NCBI GenBank assembly: GCA_016710685.1
Contig: JADJVC010000006.1
Coordinates: forward strand, 310,001 to 374,000
DNA: 64,000 nt
Direction: 5' to 3'
From: Flavobacteriales bacterium
GTDB lineage: Bacteria > Bacteroidota > Bacteroidia > Flavobacteriales_F > PHOS-HE28
Positions 1 through 8,686 of the stretch are shown here, one piece after another. Each line of letters begins with the position of its first letter. Position 1 is the first letter of the stretch. The notes beneath the pieces were generated by a model. That model did not search any database, had not been told where the DNA came from, and saw only the letters and a list, made by a program, of their open reading frames with translations. Both the position numbers and the translations under genes were made by a program.

Positions 1-393
1 CACTTGCACCATGCCCATGAAGTGCCCCGGCCGGTGCGCGCCTTCGAGCACCTCGCCCAATGCGCCAAGTTCGAATTTCAACGAGGGTAAGTGCTGAAGC
101 AGCTCGTTTCCTTCAGGCATCAGCAGCATGTCGCAACCGGAGGCTGCCAGCATTTGGGCATCTTCTTGCGGGTGCCGCGGGTACCGCTCCAAGTCCTTCT
201 TGTCGTTGAATTGGAGCGGATTCACGTAAACACTGGCCGCCACCACGTCGCATTCGGCCTTGGCCTGCCGCACCAGCGCGAGGTGCCCTTCATGCAACGC
301 GCCCATGGTGGGCACAAAGCCCACGGACAGGGACTTGTGGCGTTGTTCTGCGCTCCACCGGGTGGCTTGGAGCGGGTCTGAAATATGGTCCAA
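1..393 (-). CDS. panC: Pantothenate synthetase (PanC), N-terminal part, cut by window edge
   Basis: This is the N-terminal ~131 residues of pantothenate--beta-alanine ligase, the ATP-dependent last step of pantothenate (vitamin B5) synthesis. Seen in the minus-strand translation are VGFVPTMGALHEGH (the ATP-binding HIGH-like motif), VNPLQF and the RPGHFMGM segment, all in canonical order. The frame has no ATG before the motif; the first usable start after the upstream stop (418-420) is a TTG at 393, which gives an N-terminus of normal length. The rest of the ~280-residue protein lies beyond position 1. It is divergent from glgA, a neighbourhood common in Bacteroidota. Confidence 0.93.
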   Translation of the reverse strand, partial: MDHISDPLQATRWSAEQRHKSLSVGFVPTMGALHEGHLALVRQAKAECDVVAASVYVNPLQFNDKKDLERYPRHPQEDAQMLAASGCDMLLMPEGNELLQHLPSLKFELGALGEVLEGAHRPGHFMGMVQV

Positions 394-429
394 ATCAAGA
401 GGTTGAAGGGGGCCAAACTACGTTGGGCC

Positions 430-460
430 TTGAAATCCGGGAAATTTGTCTATACTTTTG
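430..460 (+). promoter_or_regulatory. Bacteroidota-type promoter of the glgA-DUF4270-glmS run
   Basis: TTG at 430-432 and TACTTTTG at 453-460 are separated by 20 nt, matching the Bacteroidota housekeeping promoter (-33 TTG, -7 TAnnTTTG). The predicted transcript start is near 466, leaving a leader of about 18 nt before the glgA ATG at 485. No purine-rich ribosome-binding site is visible, as is normal in this phylum. Confidence 0.7.
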
Positions 461-484
461 CATCCTTAATCCCATCCCCCGAAC

Positions 485-1309
485 ATGAGCTTAAAGAACG
501 CGAAGGTCCTCACCATTTCCCAATGCATCCATCCCTTTATCGATGGCACAGGAATGGCGAAGGCCGCCCGCCAACTGCCCCAGGGCTTTCTGGAGCAGGG
601 AAATGAGATCCGGGTGTTCATGCCCAAGTTCGGCTGCATCAACGAACGTCGCCACCAACTGCACGAAGTGATCCGCCTGAGCGGGATGAACCTCATCATC
701 AACGATACGGACCACGCCCTGCTGATCAAGGTGGCCAGCGTGCCCAGCGCCCGCATGCAGGTGTACTTCATCGACAACGAGGAATATTTCAAGCGCAAAG
801 CGGTGACCGAGGACGCGAACGAGAAGTTCTACGCGGACAATGATGAACGCGCGCTCTTCTTCTGCCGCGGTGTACTGGAGACCGTGCGGAAGCTCGGCTG
901 GAGCCCCGACATCATCCATTGCCACGGCTGGATGGCCGGCTTCATCCCCTTGTACGTGCGCCATTTCTTCAACGACGACCCGCATTTTGAGGATGCCAAG
1001 ATCATCTTCTCCGCATACGACGAAGCTCCGGAAGCACTTGACAAAAACCTGGCTAAGAAATTAGCACTGGAAGGTTTCGATAAGGAAGTGCTGAAAGGCA
1101 TGGGCAAGGGTACCACGGAAGATCTGGTGAAGTGGGCCATCGGTATGAGCGATGCCGTTGTGAAAGGCAGCCCCAAGCTGTCCCGCGGCATGGATACAGC
1201 GATCAAGGCTTCTGAGAAGCCGATATTGGCCTATGCGAAGGATGCCGATGAGCGCCTCAATGGCCACTTGGAGTTCTTCCAAAGCGTGATGGAGGAAGCC
1301 TTGGTTTGA
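485..1309 (+). CDS. glgA: Short glycogen/starch synthase-type protein (GT5 catalytic domain only)
   Basis: A 274-residue protein matching the N-terminal (GT5) domain of glycogen synthase, which transfers glucose from ADP-glucose to a growing glucan. Visible are the substrate-loop region near the N-terminus (FIDGTGMAKAARQLP), a DNDERALFFCRGVLE segment and IIHCHGWMAGF at about residues 143-153. The C-terminal GT4-like nucleotide-binding domain of full-length (~480 aa) GlgA is absent. This short form beside panC and a DUF4270 gene is typical of Bacteroidota, so it is probably a family trait and not a truncation. Whether it makes glycogen alone is unproven. The ATG at 485 follows a good promoter. 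Confidence 0.85.
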   Translation: MSLKNAKVLTISQCIHPFIDGTGMAKAARQLPQGFLEQGNEIRVFMPKFGCINERRHQLHEVIRLSGMNLIINDTDHALLIKVASVPSARMQVYFIDNEEYFKRKAVTEDANEKFYADNDERALFFCRGVLETVRKLGWSPDIIHCHGWMAGFIPLYVRHFFNDDPHFEDAKIIFSAYDEAPEALDKNLAKKLALEGFDKEVLKGMGKGTTEDLVKWAIGMSDAVVKGSPKLSRGMDTAIKASEKPILAYAKDADERLNGHLEFFQSVMEEALV

Positions 1310-1323
1310 TCCCTGTGCTGAAC

Positions 1324-2652
1324 ATGACGCTATCCCGTGCGGCCCGGCTTATTGCCGCGGCATCCGTGCTTTTTGGGTTGTTCGCTTCCACCGGCTGTAA
1401 AAAGCCCGAGGACGACCTTGGTCTTTCCGTGCTTAACCCGGCCGATACACTGGGCACCGTGCAGACGGATACCTGCTCGATCGTGTGCTGGCCCGTCACC
1501 GAAACTCCGACGCAAACCAGTGCGTTGAGCTCCAGCCAGTTGCTCAGCGCGAACATCCTTGGGCGTATCAACGACGACGCCTTCGGCCTTTTGACCGCGG
1601 GCATTGCTACCCAAGTGCGCCTCAGTGTGAACAACGTGGGTCCGGCAGATCCCACTTTGACATGCGATTCACTCGTGCTCGCACTCGCGTTCACGTCCAC
1701 CGACCCGCTGTACGGCTATTCCGACCCGCAGGTGATCTCCGTTTTCCGCATGGCGGAAGATCTTTCCATTGATTCCGTTTACAACAACGACCGTTTGCCA
1801 CAAACGGATGCCACGGACCTGGTGCAGGGCGCGCCGCGCATGTTCACCCCGGTTACCGGTTCCGGGCCGATCATTGGAGGGGACAGCCTGGAGCCTCAGG
1901 TCCGCATCCCCCTCAGCACGGACTTCGGCAATGAACTGTTGGCACAATGGGGCCAAGCCACCTTGGTGGACAACGCCTCCTTCCTGGCCTACATGAAGGG
2001 CTTGTACGTGGTACCCGGCACCGACGCCCCGGCGCCCATGCACGGCGGGGCTTGGCGCATGAACCTGTTGAACGGCGCATCGAAGTTGACACTCTATTAC
2101 CACAGTGCCACGGACACTTCCAAATTCGACTTCACTATCGGCACCGAAGGCGTGCGCTACACCACCGCTTTGTTCGACCATGGTGCGGCCACCACGGGCA
2201 TGCTTCCACAGGCTTTGGCGGACAGCACCTTGGGCCAGACAGAAACCTATGTACAAGCACTTGGTGGCCTGCGCACCGAAGTGCGGTTCCCAAACCTTGC
2301 CGACTATGCCAACACGCCTTACCGCGCGCTGGCCAAGGCCGAATTGATCGTGCCCGTGCCGCAAACCCCGCCCTTGGAACTGCCCGCCCCGCTGAATATA
2401 ATTGCACTGTTGAATGACTCAGTGGAACTAACGGTGCCCGGTTTGACTGGCGGTTCGTTCGATGCCGATGCCAACGAATACCGGTTGAACATGACGAGCT
2501 GGGTACAAGGCATCATCAACGGCACTTACCCCAATACCGGCCTGTCGCTTCAGATCGTTAACCAGCGGACCACCGCCTACCGTACACCGTTGGCGGGGCC
2601 TGATAACACGCAAGCACCTATGAAGTTGGTGCTTACTTTCACAACTTATTGA
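1324..2652 (+). CDS. DUF4270 family lipoprotein
   Basis: A 442-residue exported protein. The N-terminus (TLSRAARL, then a hydrophobic stretch ending LFASTGC) is a lipoprotein signal with the lipidated cysteine at residue 25. The body fits the DUF4270 family of Bacteroidota cell-envelope proteins (early DDLGLSVL segment, length, position between glgA and glmS); its function is unknown. A TTG at 1306 overlaps the glgA stop, but the ATG at 1324 places a positive n-region directly before the hydrophobic core and is preferred. It lies 6 nt upstream of glmS, so the two are probably co-transcribed. Confidence 0.85.
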   Translation: MTLSRAARLIAAASVLFGLFASTGCKKPEDDLGLSVLNPADTLGTVQTDTCSIVCWPVTETPTQTSALSSSQLLSANILGRINDDAFGLLTAGIATQVRLSVNNVGPADPTLTCDSLVLALAFTSTDPLYGYSDPQVISVFRMAEDLSIDSVYNNDRLPQTDATDLVQGAPRMFTPVTGSGPIIGGDSLEPQVRIPLSTDFGNELLAQWGQATLVDNASFLAYMKGLYVVPGTDAPAPMHGGAWRMNLLNGASKLTLYYHSATDTSKFDFTIGTEGVRYTTALFDHGAATTGMLPQALADSTLGQTETYVQALGGLRTEVRFPNLADYANTPYRALAKAELIVPVPQTPPLELPAPLNIIALLNDSVELTVPGLTGGSFDADANEYRLNMTSWVQGIINGTYPNTGLSLQIVNQRTTAYRTPLAGPDNTQAPMKLVLTFTTY

Positions 2653-2658
2653 ACCAGC

Positions 2659-4503
2659 ATGTGCGGAATTGTAGGCTACGTTGGACCCAAAGAGGCTTGG
2701 CCCATTCTGATCAGCGGCCTGAAGCGCCTGGAATACCGTGGCTATGACAGCGCGGGCGTTGCCATCATGGGCGACAAGGGCCTGCAAGTAAGCAAGTGTA
2801 AAGGCCGCGTGTCGGACCTGGAGGCCCATGTGGGCGACCAGGGTTTAAAAGGTTCCGTGGGAATTGGCCATACGCGCTGGGCCACTCACGGCGAGCCGAA
2901 CGACGTAAACGCCCACCCCCATACTTCCGCCAACGGCGAATTGGCGTTGATCCACAACGGCATTATTGAGAACTACGCCACCTTGAAGGAAGAGTTGATC
3001 AAGCGTGGGCACGTGTTCCGCAGCGAGACGGACACCGAAGTGCTCGTGCATTTGATAGATGATATCCAGCGTGCTGAAGGCACTGACCTGCCCGAATCCG
3101 TGCGCTTGGCACTCCGCCACGTGGTAGGCGCCTATGCCATCGTGGTGGTGGATTCCAAATCACCGGACATGCTGGTGGCCGCGCGCAAGAGCAGCCCGTT
3201 GGTGATCGGCATCGGCAACAATGGCGACCATTACCTGGCCAGCGATGCCACGCCCATCGTGGAGTTCACGCGTAACGTGGTCTATATGGAGGACGGCGAG
3301 ATCGCCATCATCGACCGGGAGCATGGATTGCGCGTGCGCAACATCAAGAACCAGGAAATGCGCCCTTCCGTGCAGGCACTGGAGATCCAATTGGAAACGT
3401 TGGAAAAAGGCGGCTACGATCACTTCATGTTGAAGGAGATCTACGAACAGCCACGCAGCATCCGGGATTCCATGCGGGGTCGCCTGAACATCGCGGGCAG
3501 TGAGATAGTGCTGGGCGGAATAAAGGACTACGAGCAAAAGTTCGTGAACGCGAAGCGTATTTTGGTGGTGGCCTGCGGCACCAGCTGGCACGCCGGTATG
3601 GTGGGCGAATACCTCTTCGAGGAATTTGCGCGCATACCCGTGGAAGTGGAATATGCCAGTGAGTTCCGCTACCGCGACCCGGTGATCAACGAGGACGATA
3701 TCGTCATCGCCATCAGCCAAAGCGGCGAAACCGCTGATACGTTGGCCGCCATTGAACTGGCGAAGGGCCGGGGCGCCACGATCATCGGCATCTGCAACGT
3801 GGTGGGCAGCAGCATCGCGCGCATCACCCATGCGGGTTCGTACACCCACGCCGGGCCGGAGATCGGCGTGGCCAGCACCAAGGCATTCACCGCACAAGTC
3901 ACTTTGCTCACCCTGATGGCACTGATGGTGGGCCATCGCAAAGGCACCATTGACGGAGCCCGTTTCCAGCAATTGCTGCTCGAGCTGGATGGCATACCCG
4001 GCAAAGTGGAGCGCGTGCTGAAGACCGAGGCCCAGGCTAAATACATCGCGGAGATCTACAAAGACGCTCGCAACGCGCTCTACCTCGGCCGTGGCTACTG
4101 CTTCCCTGTGGCGCTGGAAGGTGCGTTGAAACTGAAGGAGATCAGCTACATCCATGCCGAGGGCTACCCTGCGGCGGAGATGAAGCACGGCCCCATCGCG
4201 TTGATCGATGAGGAGATGCCCGTGTTCGTGATCGCAACGAAAGGAGCCAGCTACGAGAAGGTGGTGAGCAACATTCAGGAGGTGAAGGCCCGCAAAGGCA
4301 AGGTGATCGCCATTGTGACCGAAGGTGATACCGCCGTGAAGGCCATTGCCGACCACACCATTGAGATCCCGGCCAGCCCGGATGCGCTTGTGCCGCTTTT
4401 GGCCGTGGTGCCGCTGCAATTGATCAGCTACCACATCGCCGTGATGCGCGGTTGCAACGTGGACCAGCCGCGCAACCTGGCCAAGAGCGTTACGGTGGAG
4501 TAG
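2659..4503 (+). CDS. glmS: Glutamine--fructose-6-phosphate aminotransferase (isomerizing)
   Basis: A 614-residue GlmS, which makes glucosamine-6-phosphate from fructose-6-phosphate and glutamine, the entry step to UDP-GlcNAc, peptidoglycan and LPS. It starts MCGIVGYVG with the catalytic Cys2 of the class II glutaminase domain, followed by RGYDSAG and HTRWATHGEPN. Two SIS sugar-isomerase domains follow (VACGTSWHAG and SQSGETADT in the first; YLGRGYCFPVALEGALKLKEISY in the second), ending KSVTVE as the family does. Length is normal. Its last 14 nt overlap the convergent TM2-domain gene. Confidence 0.97.
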   Translation: MCGIVGYVGPKEAWPILISGLKRLEYRGYDSAGVAIMGDKGLQVSKCKGRVSDLEAHVGDQGLKGSVGIGHTRWATHGEPNDVNAHPHTSANGELALIHNGIIENYATLKEELIKRGHVFRSETDTEVLVHLIDDIQRAEGTDLPESVRLALRHVVGAYAIVVVDSKSPDMLVAARKSSPLVIGIGNNGDHYLASDATPIVEFTRNVVYMEDGEIAIIDREHGLRVRNIKNQEMRPSVQALEIQLETLEKGGYDHFMLKEIYEQPRSIRDSMRGRLNIAGSEIVLGGIKDYEQKFVNAKRILVVACGTSWHAGMVGEYLFEEFARIPVEVEYASEFRYRDPVINEDDIVIAISQSGETADTLAAIELAKGRGATIIGICNVVGSSIARITHAGSYTHAGPEIGVASTKAFTAQVTLLTLMALMVGHRKGTIDGARFQQLLLELDGIPGKVERVLKTEAQAKYIAEIYKDARNALYLGRGYCFPVALEGALKLKEISYIHAEGYPAAEMKHGPIALIDEEMPVFVIATKGASYEKVVSNIQEVKARKGKVIAIVTEGDTAVKAIADHTIEIPASPDALVPLLAVVPLQLISYHIAVMRGCNVDQPRNLAKSVTVE

Positions 4504-4888
4504 TTCCGCTGGTCGTTTCTTTTTCGGCCCACATTAATACTTGGGTATTGTGCTCGTAAGGCGTCAGGTCCTTGGTGAAGATGATGTGCCCCAAGTCGAT
4601 CAGCACCAGCACGCCGAAGCCGCCGAACGTAAGACCGTAGAACAACGGCACCTTGGCGTTGGTGCCCAAATACAGGCGGTGCGCACCAAAAGGGCCGAGG
4701 GTTACTGCCAACGCTGCCGCCACGAGCCGCGTGGGTTCATAGTGTGCTTCCGCGGAAGTATCAATTTGCACTTTCGACAACTCCGATAAGGCCACCTGTT
4801 TTCCATGGAACGGCCCGGCCGCCTTCGCATTGATGCAGAACAACAGGAACATTCCGGCAATGAACAAGGAATGCATACCGCGCAGCAT
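4490..4888 (-). CDS. TM2 domain-containing membrane protein
   Basis: A 132-residue protein with an N-terminal signal/membrane segment (SLFIAGMFLLFCINAKA) and, in the second half, a TM2-type module: LGPFGAHRLYLGT, then two hydrophobic stretches (VPLFYGLTFGGFGVLVLIDLGHIIF) separated by a tight turn. TM2 proteins are small envelope proteins of unclear function, common in Bacteroidota. The start could be the ATG at 4888 or the one at 4876. It converges on and overlaps glmS by 14 nt. Confidence 0.75.
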   Translation of the reverse strand: MLRGMHSLFIAGMFLLFCINAKAAGPFHGKQVALSELSKVQIDTSAEAHYEPTRLVAAALAVTLGPFGAHRLYLGTNAKVPLFYGLTFGGFGVLVLIDLGHIIFTKDLTPYEHNTQVLMWAEKETTSGTTPP

Positions 4889-4914
4889 GGGCGAAAGGTA
4901 GCGGTGTCCACCCT

Positions 4915-4965
4915 CCTTTTCGCGAGGGAGGCCCCGATCCCGATCAGGACTTCCTCGCGAAAAGG
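4915..4965 (-). terminator. Long hairpin downstream of superoxide dismutase
   Basis: A 13-bp perfect inverted repeat (CCTTTTCGCGAGG at 4915-4927 and its complement at 4953-4965) encloses a 25-nt GC-rich loop, starting 9 nt past the superoxide dismutase stop codon. It is well placed as a terminator or 3' stabiliser of that transcript, but there is no clear U-tract after it. Confidence 0.5.
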
Positions 4966-4973
4966 TCAGCGAT

Positions 4974-5582
4974 CTACTTCCCCGCCGCGTAGCGCTTGGC
5001 CACTTCAGCCCAGTTCACCACGTTCCACCAGGCCTTCAGGTAATCCGGACGGCGATTCTGGTAGTGGAGGTAGTAAGCGTGCTCCCATACGTCCACCCCG
5101 AGGATCGGCGTGCCGCCGCAACCGGTGCCGGGCATCAACGGGTTGTCTTGGTTGGGCGTGGAGCAGATCTCCAGTTTACCGCCTTTGTGTACGCACAGCC
5201 AAGCCCAGCCACTACCGAAACGGGTAGCCGCGGCCTTGGCGAAATTCTCCTTGAAGGCTTCGAAGCCGCCGAGGTCTTTGTCGATCGCAGACGCCACGTC
5301 GCCGCTCGGGGTGCCGCCGCCTTTGGGTGACATCACTTGCCAGAAAAGGCTGTGGTTCCAATGGCCACCACCGTTATTGCGCACCGCGGCATTGTTCATG
5401 TCCATTCCTTTCATTAATGCATCCAAGTCTTTACCCTCCATGGGGGTGCCGCCCACGGCCTTGTTCAGGTTGTCCACATAGGCATTATGGTGCTTATCGT
5501 GGTGGATCTCCATGGTGCGCGCATCGATGTGCGGCTCCAAAGCGTTGAAAGCGTAGGGTAATGCTGGAAGTTTGTAGGCCAT
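4974..5582 (-). CDS. Superoxide dismutase, Fe/Mn type
   Basis: A 202-residue iron/manganese superoxide dismutase that converts superoxide to oxygen and hydrogen peroxide. The N-terminal helical hairpin carries HHDKHHNAYV with metal ligand His27; a second His ligand is in GGGHWNHSLFW (about residue 77), and the last ligands are in DVWEHAYYLHYQNRRPDY. No signal peptide is seen, so it is probably cytoplasmic. The residues visible do not settle Fe versus Mn use. It is a single gene, divergent from the small lipoprotein at 5708. Confidence 0.95.
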   Translation of the reverse strand: MAYKLPALPYAFNALEPHIDARTMEIHHDKHHNAYVDNLNKAVGGTPMEGKDLDALMKGMDMNNAAVRNNGGGHWNHSLFWQVMSPKGGGTPSGDVASAIDKDLGGFEAFKENFAKAAATRFGSGWAWLCVHKGGKLEICSTPNQDNPLMPGTGCGGTPILGVDVWEHAYYLHYQNRRPDYLKAWWNVVNWAEVAKRYAAGK

Positions 5583-5670
5583 TCGTATGGGGTTTTTATC
5601 GGTTTATCGGAAGGGAGCGCAAGTTAATCGATGGCAACAACATTTTTTTTCATGGAATGCTGGATCCCAT

Positions 5671-5678
5671 TACATTTG
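5671..5678 (+). promoter_or_regulatory. -7 promoter element for the small lipoprotein gene
   Basis: TACATTTG matches TAnnTTTG and lies 29 nt before the ATG at 5708. A T-run (5643-5650), not a clear TTG, occupies the -33 position. Confidence 0.55.
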
Positions 5679-5707
5679 CGCCCACTTTCACCAAACCAAC
5701 AAACAGG

Positions 5708-6001
5708 ATGATCAGGAAGTTCGCTATGCTCGCCACCACTGCTGCAATCTTTGCATCATGCGGGAGCAACGTTGAGGAAAATGCAACCTCGACAATGGAT
5801 GCCGCTAAGGACAATGCCACGGAAATGATGGACAAGGCTGCGCAAGACGCAAAAGATGCCGCCGCCACCATGGACAGCACCGTAAGCGCTACCACCGACA
5901 GCATGAAGCAGTCGATGGACAACGCGACCGATGCCGCGAAGGATGCCGTGAACAACGCCACCGACGCTGCCAAGGAAGCTGCCGAGAAGGTTGCTCACTA
6001 A
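5708..6001 (+). CDS. Small Ala/Asp/Lys-rich lipoprotein
   Basis: A 97-residue protein. The first 17 residues form a lipoprotein signal (MIRKFAML, hydrophobic core, lipobox IFASC). The mature part is a low-complexity amphipathic helix with repeating 11-residue-like units (MDAAKDNATEMMDKAAQDAKDAAATM..., DNATDAAKDAVNNATDAAKEAAEK), a pattern seen in LEA-like and coiled-coil envelope proteins. No catalytic motif is present. An in-frame start farther upstream (5561) would place the -7 element inside the coding region, so 5708 is chosen. A strong terminator follows. Confidence 0.75.
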   Translation: MIRKFAMLATTAAIFASCGSNVEENATSTMDAAKDNATEMMDKAAQDAKDAAATMDSTVSATTDSMKQSMDNATDAAKDAVNNATDAAKEAAEKVAH

Positions 6002-6027
6002 GGTAGTAGGCAAAACAGAAAGAACGA

Positions 6028-6050
6028 GGGGCCGCAAGGCCCCTTTTCTT
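6028..6050 (+). terminator. Rho-independent terminator after the small lipoprotein
   Basis: The stem GGGGCC/GGCCCC with loop GCAA (6028-6043) is followed by TTTTCTTTT. It begins 26 nt past the stop codon and sits between convergent genes. Confidence 0.85.
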
Positions 6051-6072
6051 TTGCCATAAATTAATCAAGTTG

Positions 6073-7713
6073 TCAGGGAGCCAAGATTCCCTGCGGATAA
6101 TCCAAGGCCTTGCGCGCCGCATTGTAGATGGCGTCATCGCCCAAGAGGACACGGTAGTACCCGGCATCACCCCAGATATTCCGGGCGATTCCAGCTTTCA
6201 CCCGCAATTTAATCGCCGCGCGTGCATGGGCCAATCCTTCGGGGTCTGACGCTACGCCCTGATCCACCGCATCCGCCGCAAGCGTATTCAATTGCGCATC
6301 CGAAACCGCATACCTGCGGTTGAACGCTTCTGGCGTTCCGTAAGCCTTTAGTTCCGCCCGGTGCCGGTCGGCCAGGTCGAAGGTGTAGCGGTTCAACGCT
6401 CCGGAAAAGAACAGCTCGCTGAGGTATTCCGAACGGTCCGCGGTGTCCGCAGGGACGAACAGGTCCGGCATGATTCCACCGCCGCCATACACCACACGCC
6501 CTTTCAGCGTGGTGTAAGCCCGCGTGGAATCCAAATGAATGCTGTCCTTGTTGAGCAATTCGCCGTGCAGGTAGCGTGCTTCCAGGTCGTCGTTGTAGTC
6601 GATGCCGTTTCCGTAGGGCCGTTGGATGCTGCGACCGCTGGGGGTGTAGTAGCGTGCGGTGGTGATCCGGACCGCGCTGTTGTCCCGCAGGTCGATCTGT
6701 TCCTGCACCAAGCCTTTTCCGAAGGAACGCCGGCCCACGATCAGTCCCCGGTCGTTGTCCTGCATGGCGCCTGCGAGGATCTCGCTGGCGGATGCGCTTC
6801 CTTCATCGATCAGCACAGCGAGCGGAATGTGGATCAGCGCACCTTTTCCATCGGCCTTATAGTCCTGCCGTGTTGACGCACGGCCCTCGGTGTAGACGAT
6901 CTCGCTTCCGTTGGGCAACAGCTCGTCGCAAAGGCCCACGGCGGCATTGAGGTAACCGCCGCCATTGCTCCGCAGGTCCAACACCAAACGCGCCATGCCC
7001 TGTTCGCGCAACTGGTCCACGGCTTTCACGAACTCCTCGTGCGTGGTGCGAGCGAAACGGCTCAGCTTGATGTAGCCCGTGCTGTCGTCGTCCAAAAAAG
7101 CCGCCGCCACACTGTTGATGGGAATGGCACCACGGGTGATCTCCACGTCGAACGGCTTGCCGTTGTTCCGCACAATGCCCACGGTGACCTTGGAGCCTTC
7201 GCCTCCGCGCAGGGCTTTCATTACTTGGTCATTCGTTACGCCGGTTCCCGCGAGCTTCAGGCTGTCCGCGCTTACGATCCGGTCGCCTGCCCGCAATCCC
7301 ATGGCCGCGCTAGGCCCGCCGTCAATGGTGGCTACCACTACGATGGTGTCCCGTTGGATGGAGAACTCCACGCCGATGCCCATGAAGGAGCCTTCCAATG
7401 GTTCCTGTGCAGCCTGTAGTTCCGCAGCAGGGATGTAGTAGCTGTGTGGATCCAGCTGCTGCAACATGTTCTGCAGCACCTCGTCCACCAGTTTGCCCTG
7501 CTGTACCGTATCCACATATTGGCGGTCGATCAGCTCCAGCACCTGCTGCAATTTGGCCCCGGGGTCATTCTGCCTTCCATTGAACAGACCGGCGGTAACA
7601 CCCCCGGTGCCAGTAGCGTGCATGCCGGCGAGGTATCCCCCCGCCGTGGCTATGCCGAGCACCAGGGGGAAGAGGATGGACCAGTTGGTGCGTTGCCGAG
7701 GTTCACCGTTCAT
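6073..7713 (-). CDS. S41 family C-terminal processing peptidase (CtpA/Prc type)
   Basis: A 546-residue serine protease. It has one N-terminal membrane segment (WSILFPLVLGIATAGGYLAG, about 11-30), a PDZ domain (about 100-180, with SFMGIGVEFS and GGPSAAMGLRAGDRIVSAD) and an S41 core. The catalytic Ser308 lies in GSASASEI and Lys333 in GRRSFGKGLVQ, the standard Ser-Lys dyad. It probably acts in the periplasm, trimming or degrading proteins with exposed C-termini. Its ATG overlaps the stop of the upstream dCMP deaminase by 4 nt (ATGA), so the two are translationally coupled. Confidence 0.94.
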   Translation of the reverse strand: MNGEPRQRTNWSILFPLVLGIATAGGYLAGMHATGTGGVTAGLFNGRQNDPGAKLQQVLELIDRQYVDTVQQGKLVDEVLQNMLQQLDPHSYYIPAAELQAAQEPLEGSFMGIGVEFSIQRDTIVVVATIDGGPSAAMGLRAGDRIVSADSLKLAGTGVTNDQVMKALRGGEGSKVTVGIVRNNGKPFDVEITRGAIPINSVAAAFLDDDSTGYIKLSRFARTTHEEFVKAVDQLREQGMARLVLDLRSNGGGYLNAAVGLCDELLPNGSEIVYTEGRASTRQDYKADGKGALIHIPLAVLIDEGSASASEILAGAMQDNDRGLIVGRRSFGKGLVQEQIDLRDNSAVRITTARYYTPSGRSIQRPYGNGIDYNDDLEARYLHGELLNKDSIHLDSTRAYTTLKGRVVYGGGGIMPDLFVPADTADRSEYLSELFFSGALNRYTFDLADRHRAELKAYGTPEAFNRRYAVSDAQLNTLAADAVDQGVASDPEGLAHARAAIKLRVKAGIARNIWGDAGYYRVLLGDDAIYNAARKALDYPQGILAP

Positions 7714-8165
7714 GCTTCCGCCAATTGATGCACGTCAACACCGCCGTCTTTCAGTAGAGCGAGCCCCGCCGTGTCCTTGTAGGCTTCCCGGAAGACCAGC
7801 CGCTTGATGCCCGCTTGCAGGACTAATTTACTACAGTCCTTGCACGGGGAATGGGTAAGGTAAAGTGTCGCCTCACGGGCGTTGTTGGTGCTTCGGGCCA
7901 CTTTCATGATCGCGTTGGCTTCGGCGTGAAGAACGTACCAATGCGTGGCACCTTGTGCATCTTCACAATCGTTGGGGAAGCCCGTAGGTGTGCCGTTGTA
8001 GCCGTCGCTGATGATCATGCCCTCCTTCACCAGGATCGCGCCCACCTTCTTGCGCGTGCAATGGCTGAGCTTCGCCCATTCCAAGGCCATTTTCATGTAG
8101 GCCCGGTCGTAGCGAGCCTGCTTTACAGGGTCGGCATGAACAAGGGAATCCTGTGCGGTGGACAT
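7710..8165 (-). CDS. Deoxycytidylate (dCMP) deaminase
   Basis: A 151-residue zinc-dependent cytidine/deoxycytidylate deaminase family protein, predicted to turn dCMP into dUMP for thymidylate synthesis. The zinc site is complete: HAEANA (His plus catalytic Glu) and HSPCKDCSKL (two Cys). GYNGTPTGFPNDCED and the N-terminal CTRKKVGAI match dCMP deaminases. A longer frame exists (to 8258), but it runs through the tRNA-derived repeat at 8212-8234, so the ATG at 8165 (MSTAQDS) is used. It is coupled to the S41 protease gene by an ATGA overlap. Confidence 0.93.
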   Translation of the reverse strand: MSTAQDSLVHADPVKQARYDRAYMKMALEWAKLSHCTRKKVGAILVKEGMIISDGYNGTPTGFPNDCEDAQGATHWYVLHAEANAIMKVARSTNNAREATLYLTHSPCKDCSKLVLQAGIKRLVFREAYKDTAGLALLKDGGVDVHQLAEA

Positions 8166-8211
8166 GGGTTGAAAGCGAACACGGCCGCACGAGGCGGCCG
8201 CGAGCGGTGTA

Positions 8212-8252
8212 GTACCCAGGGCGGGAGTCGAACCTACCTTCGGCAGGCAGGC
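8212..8252 (-). repeat. tRNA-Leu 3' fragment joined to a palindromic element (copy 1)
   Basis: 8212-8234 is identical to the 3' end of the tRNA-Leu gene at 8687-8768 (T-loop and acceptor strand). It is joined directly to an imperfect palindrome at 8233-8252 related to GCCTGCCTACCGTAGGTAGG. No anticodon arm is present, so it cannot make a tRNA. Confidence 0.8.
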
Positions 8253-8294
8253 CCGCATTGCTACGGCCCTACCTAACGAAAACCATTCAGGATA

Positions 8295-8340
8295 GTACCC
8301 AGGGCGGGAGTCGAACCTACCTACGGTAGGCAGGCCTGCA
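8295..8340 (-). repeat. tRNA-Leu 3' fragment joined to a palindromic element (copy 2)
   Basis: 8295-8317 repeats the same 23-nt tRNA-Leu 3' end and is joined to the palindrome CCTACCTACGGTAGGCAGGC (8316-8335). It has the same orientation as copy 1, 83 nt away. A second degenerate palindrome (ctacggcagacaggc) follows. Confidence 0.8.
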
Positions 8341-8424
8341 CTACGGCAGACAGGCCCGCAATGAGTGGGAAATTATTGTCGAATGTGACCTTTGAGTGAT
8401 TGAATTCGGGCCGAAAGATACAAT

Positions 8425-8682
8425 TCACTCGGAATTACCATCGCGCAACCGCTTAAGAAACTCCTTGCCTTGGCCGCTCTTTAGGAACTTTTCCCGAACA
8501 CGAGCACTCGTTCTATCCGTATGAATTTCAGAATGTAGAAGGATGAAAGGACGGTAGGGCTTGGTGGTTTGTTCCCTGCCTTGTTGGTGTCGCTGAATCC
8601 GTTCTTCAAGATCATCGCTCAAACCAACGTAGATGTAGGGTTGCCGAAGACTCGAAAGGGCGTAAACCCAGCAAACTGCCAT
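8425..8682 (-). CDS. GIY-YIG nuclease family protein
   Basis: An 85-residue single-domain GIY-YIG protein (UvrC N-terminal-like, YhbQ-type). Seen are WVYAL...PYIYVG (the two beta-strand GIY/YIG motif), LEERIQRHQQG with the conserved Arg and His, and the C-terminal VREKFLKSGQGKEFLKRL typical of the stand-alone Bacteroidota members. Function is not established; many sit near tRNA or rRNA genes. The ATG at 8682 is only 4 nt past the 3' end of tRNA-Leu on the same strand, so both are likely in one primary transcript. Confidence 0.88.
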   Translation of the reverse strand: MAVCWVYALSSLRQPYIYVGLSDDLEERIQRHQQGREQTTKPYRPFILLHSEIHTDRTSARVREKFLKSGQGKEFLKRLRDGNSE

Positions 8683-8686
8683 ATTG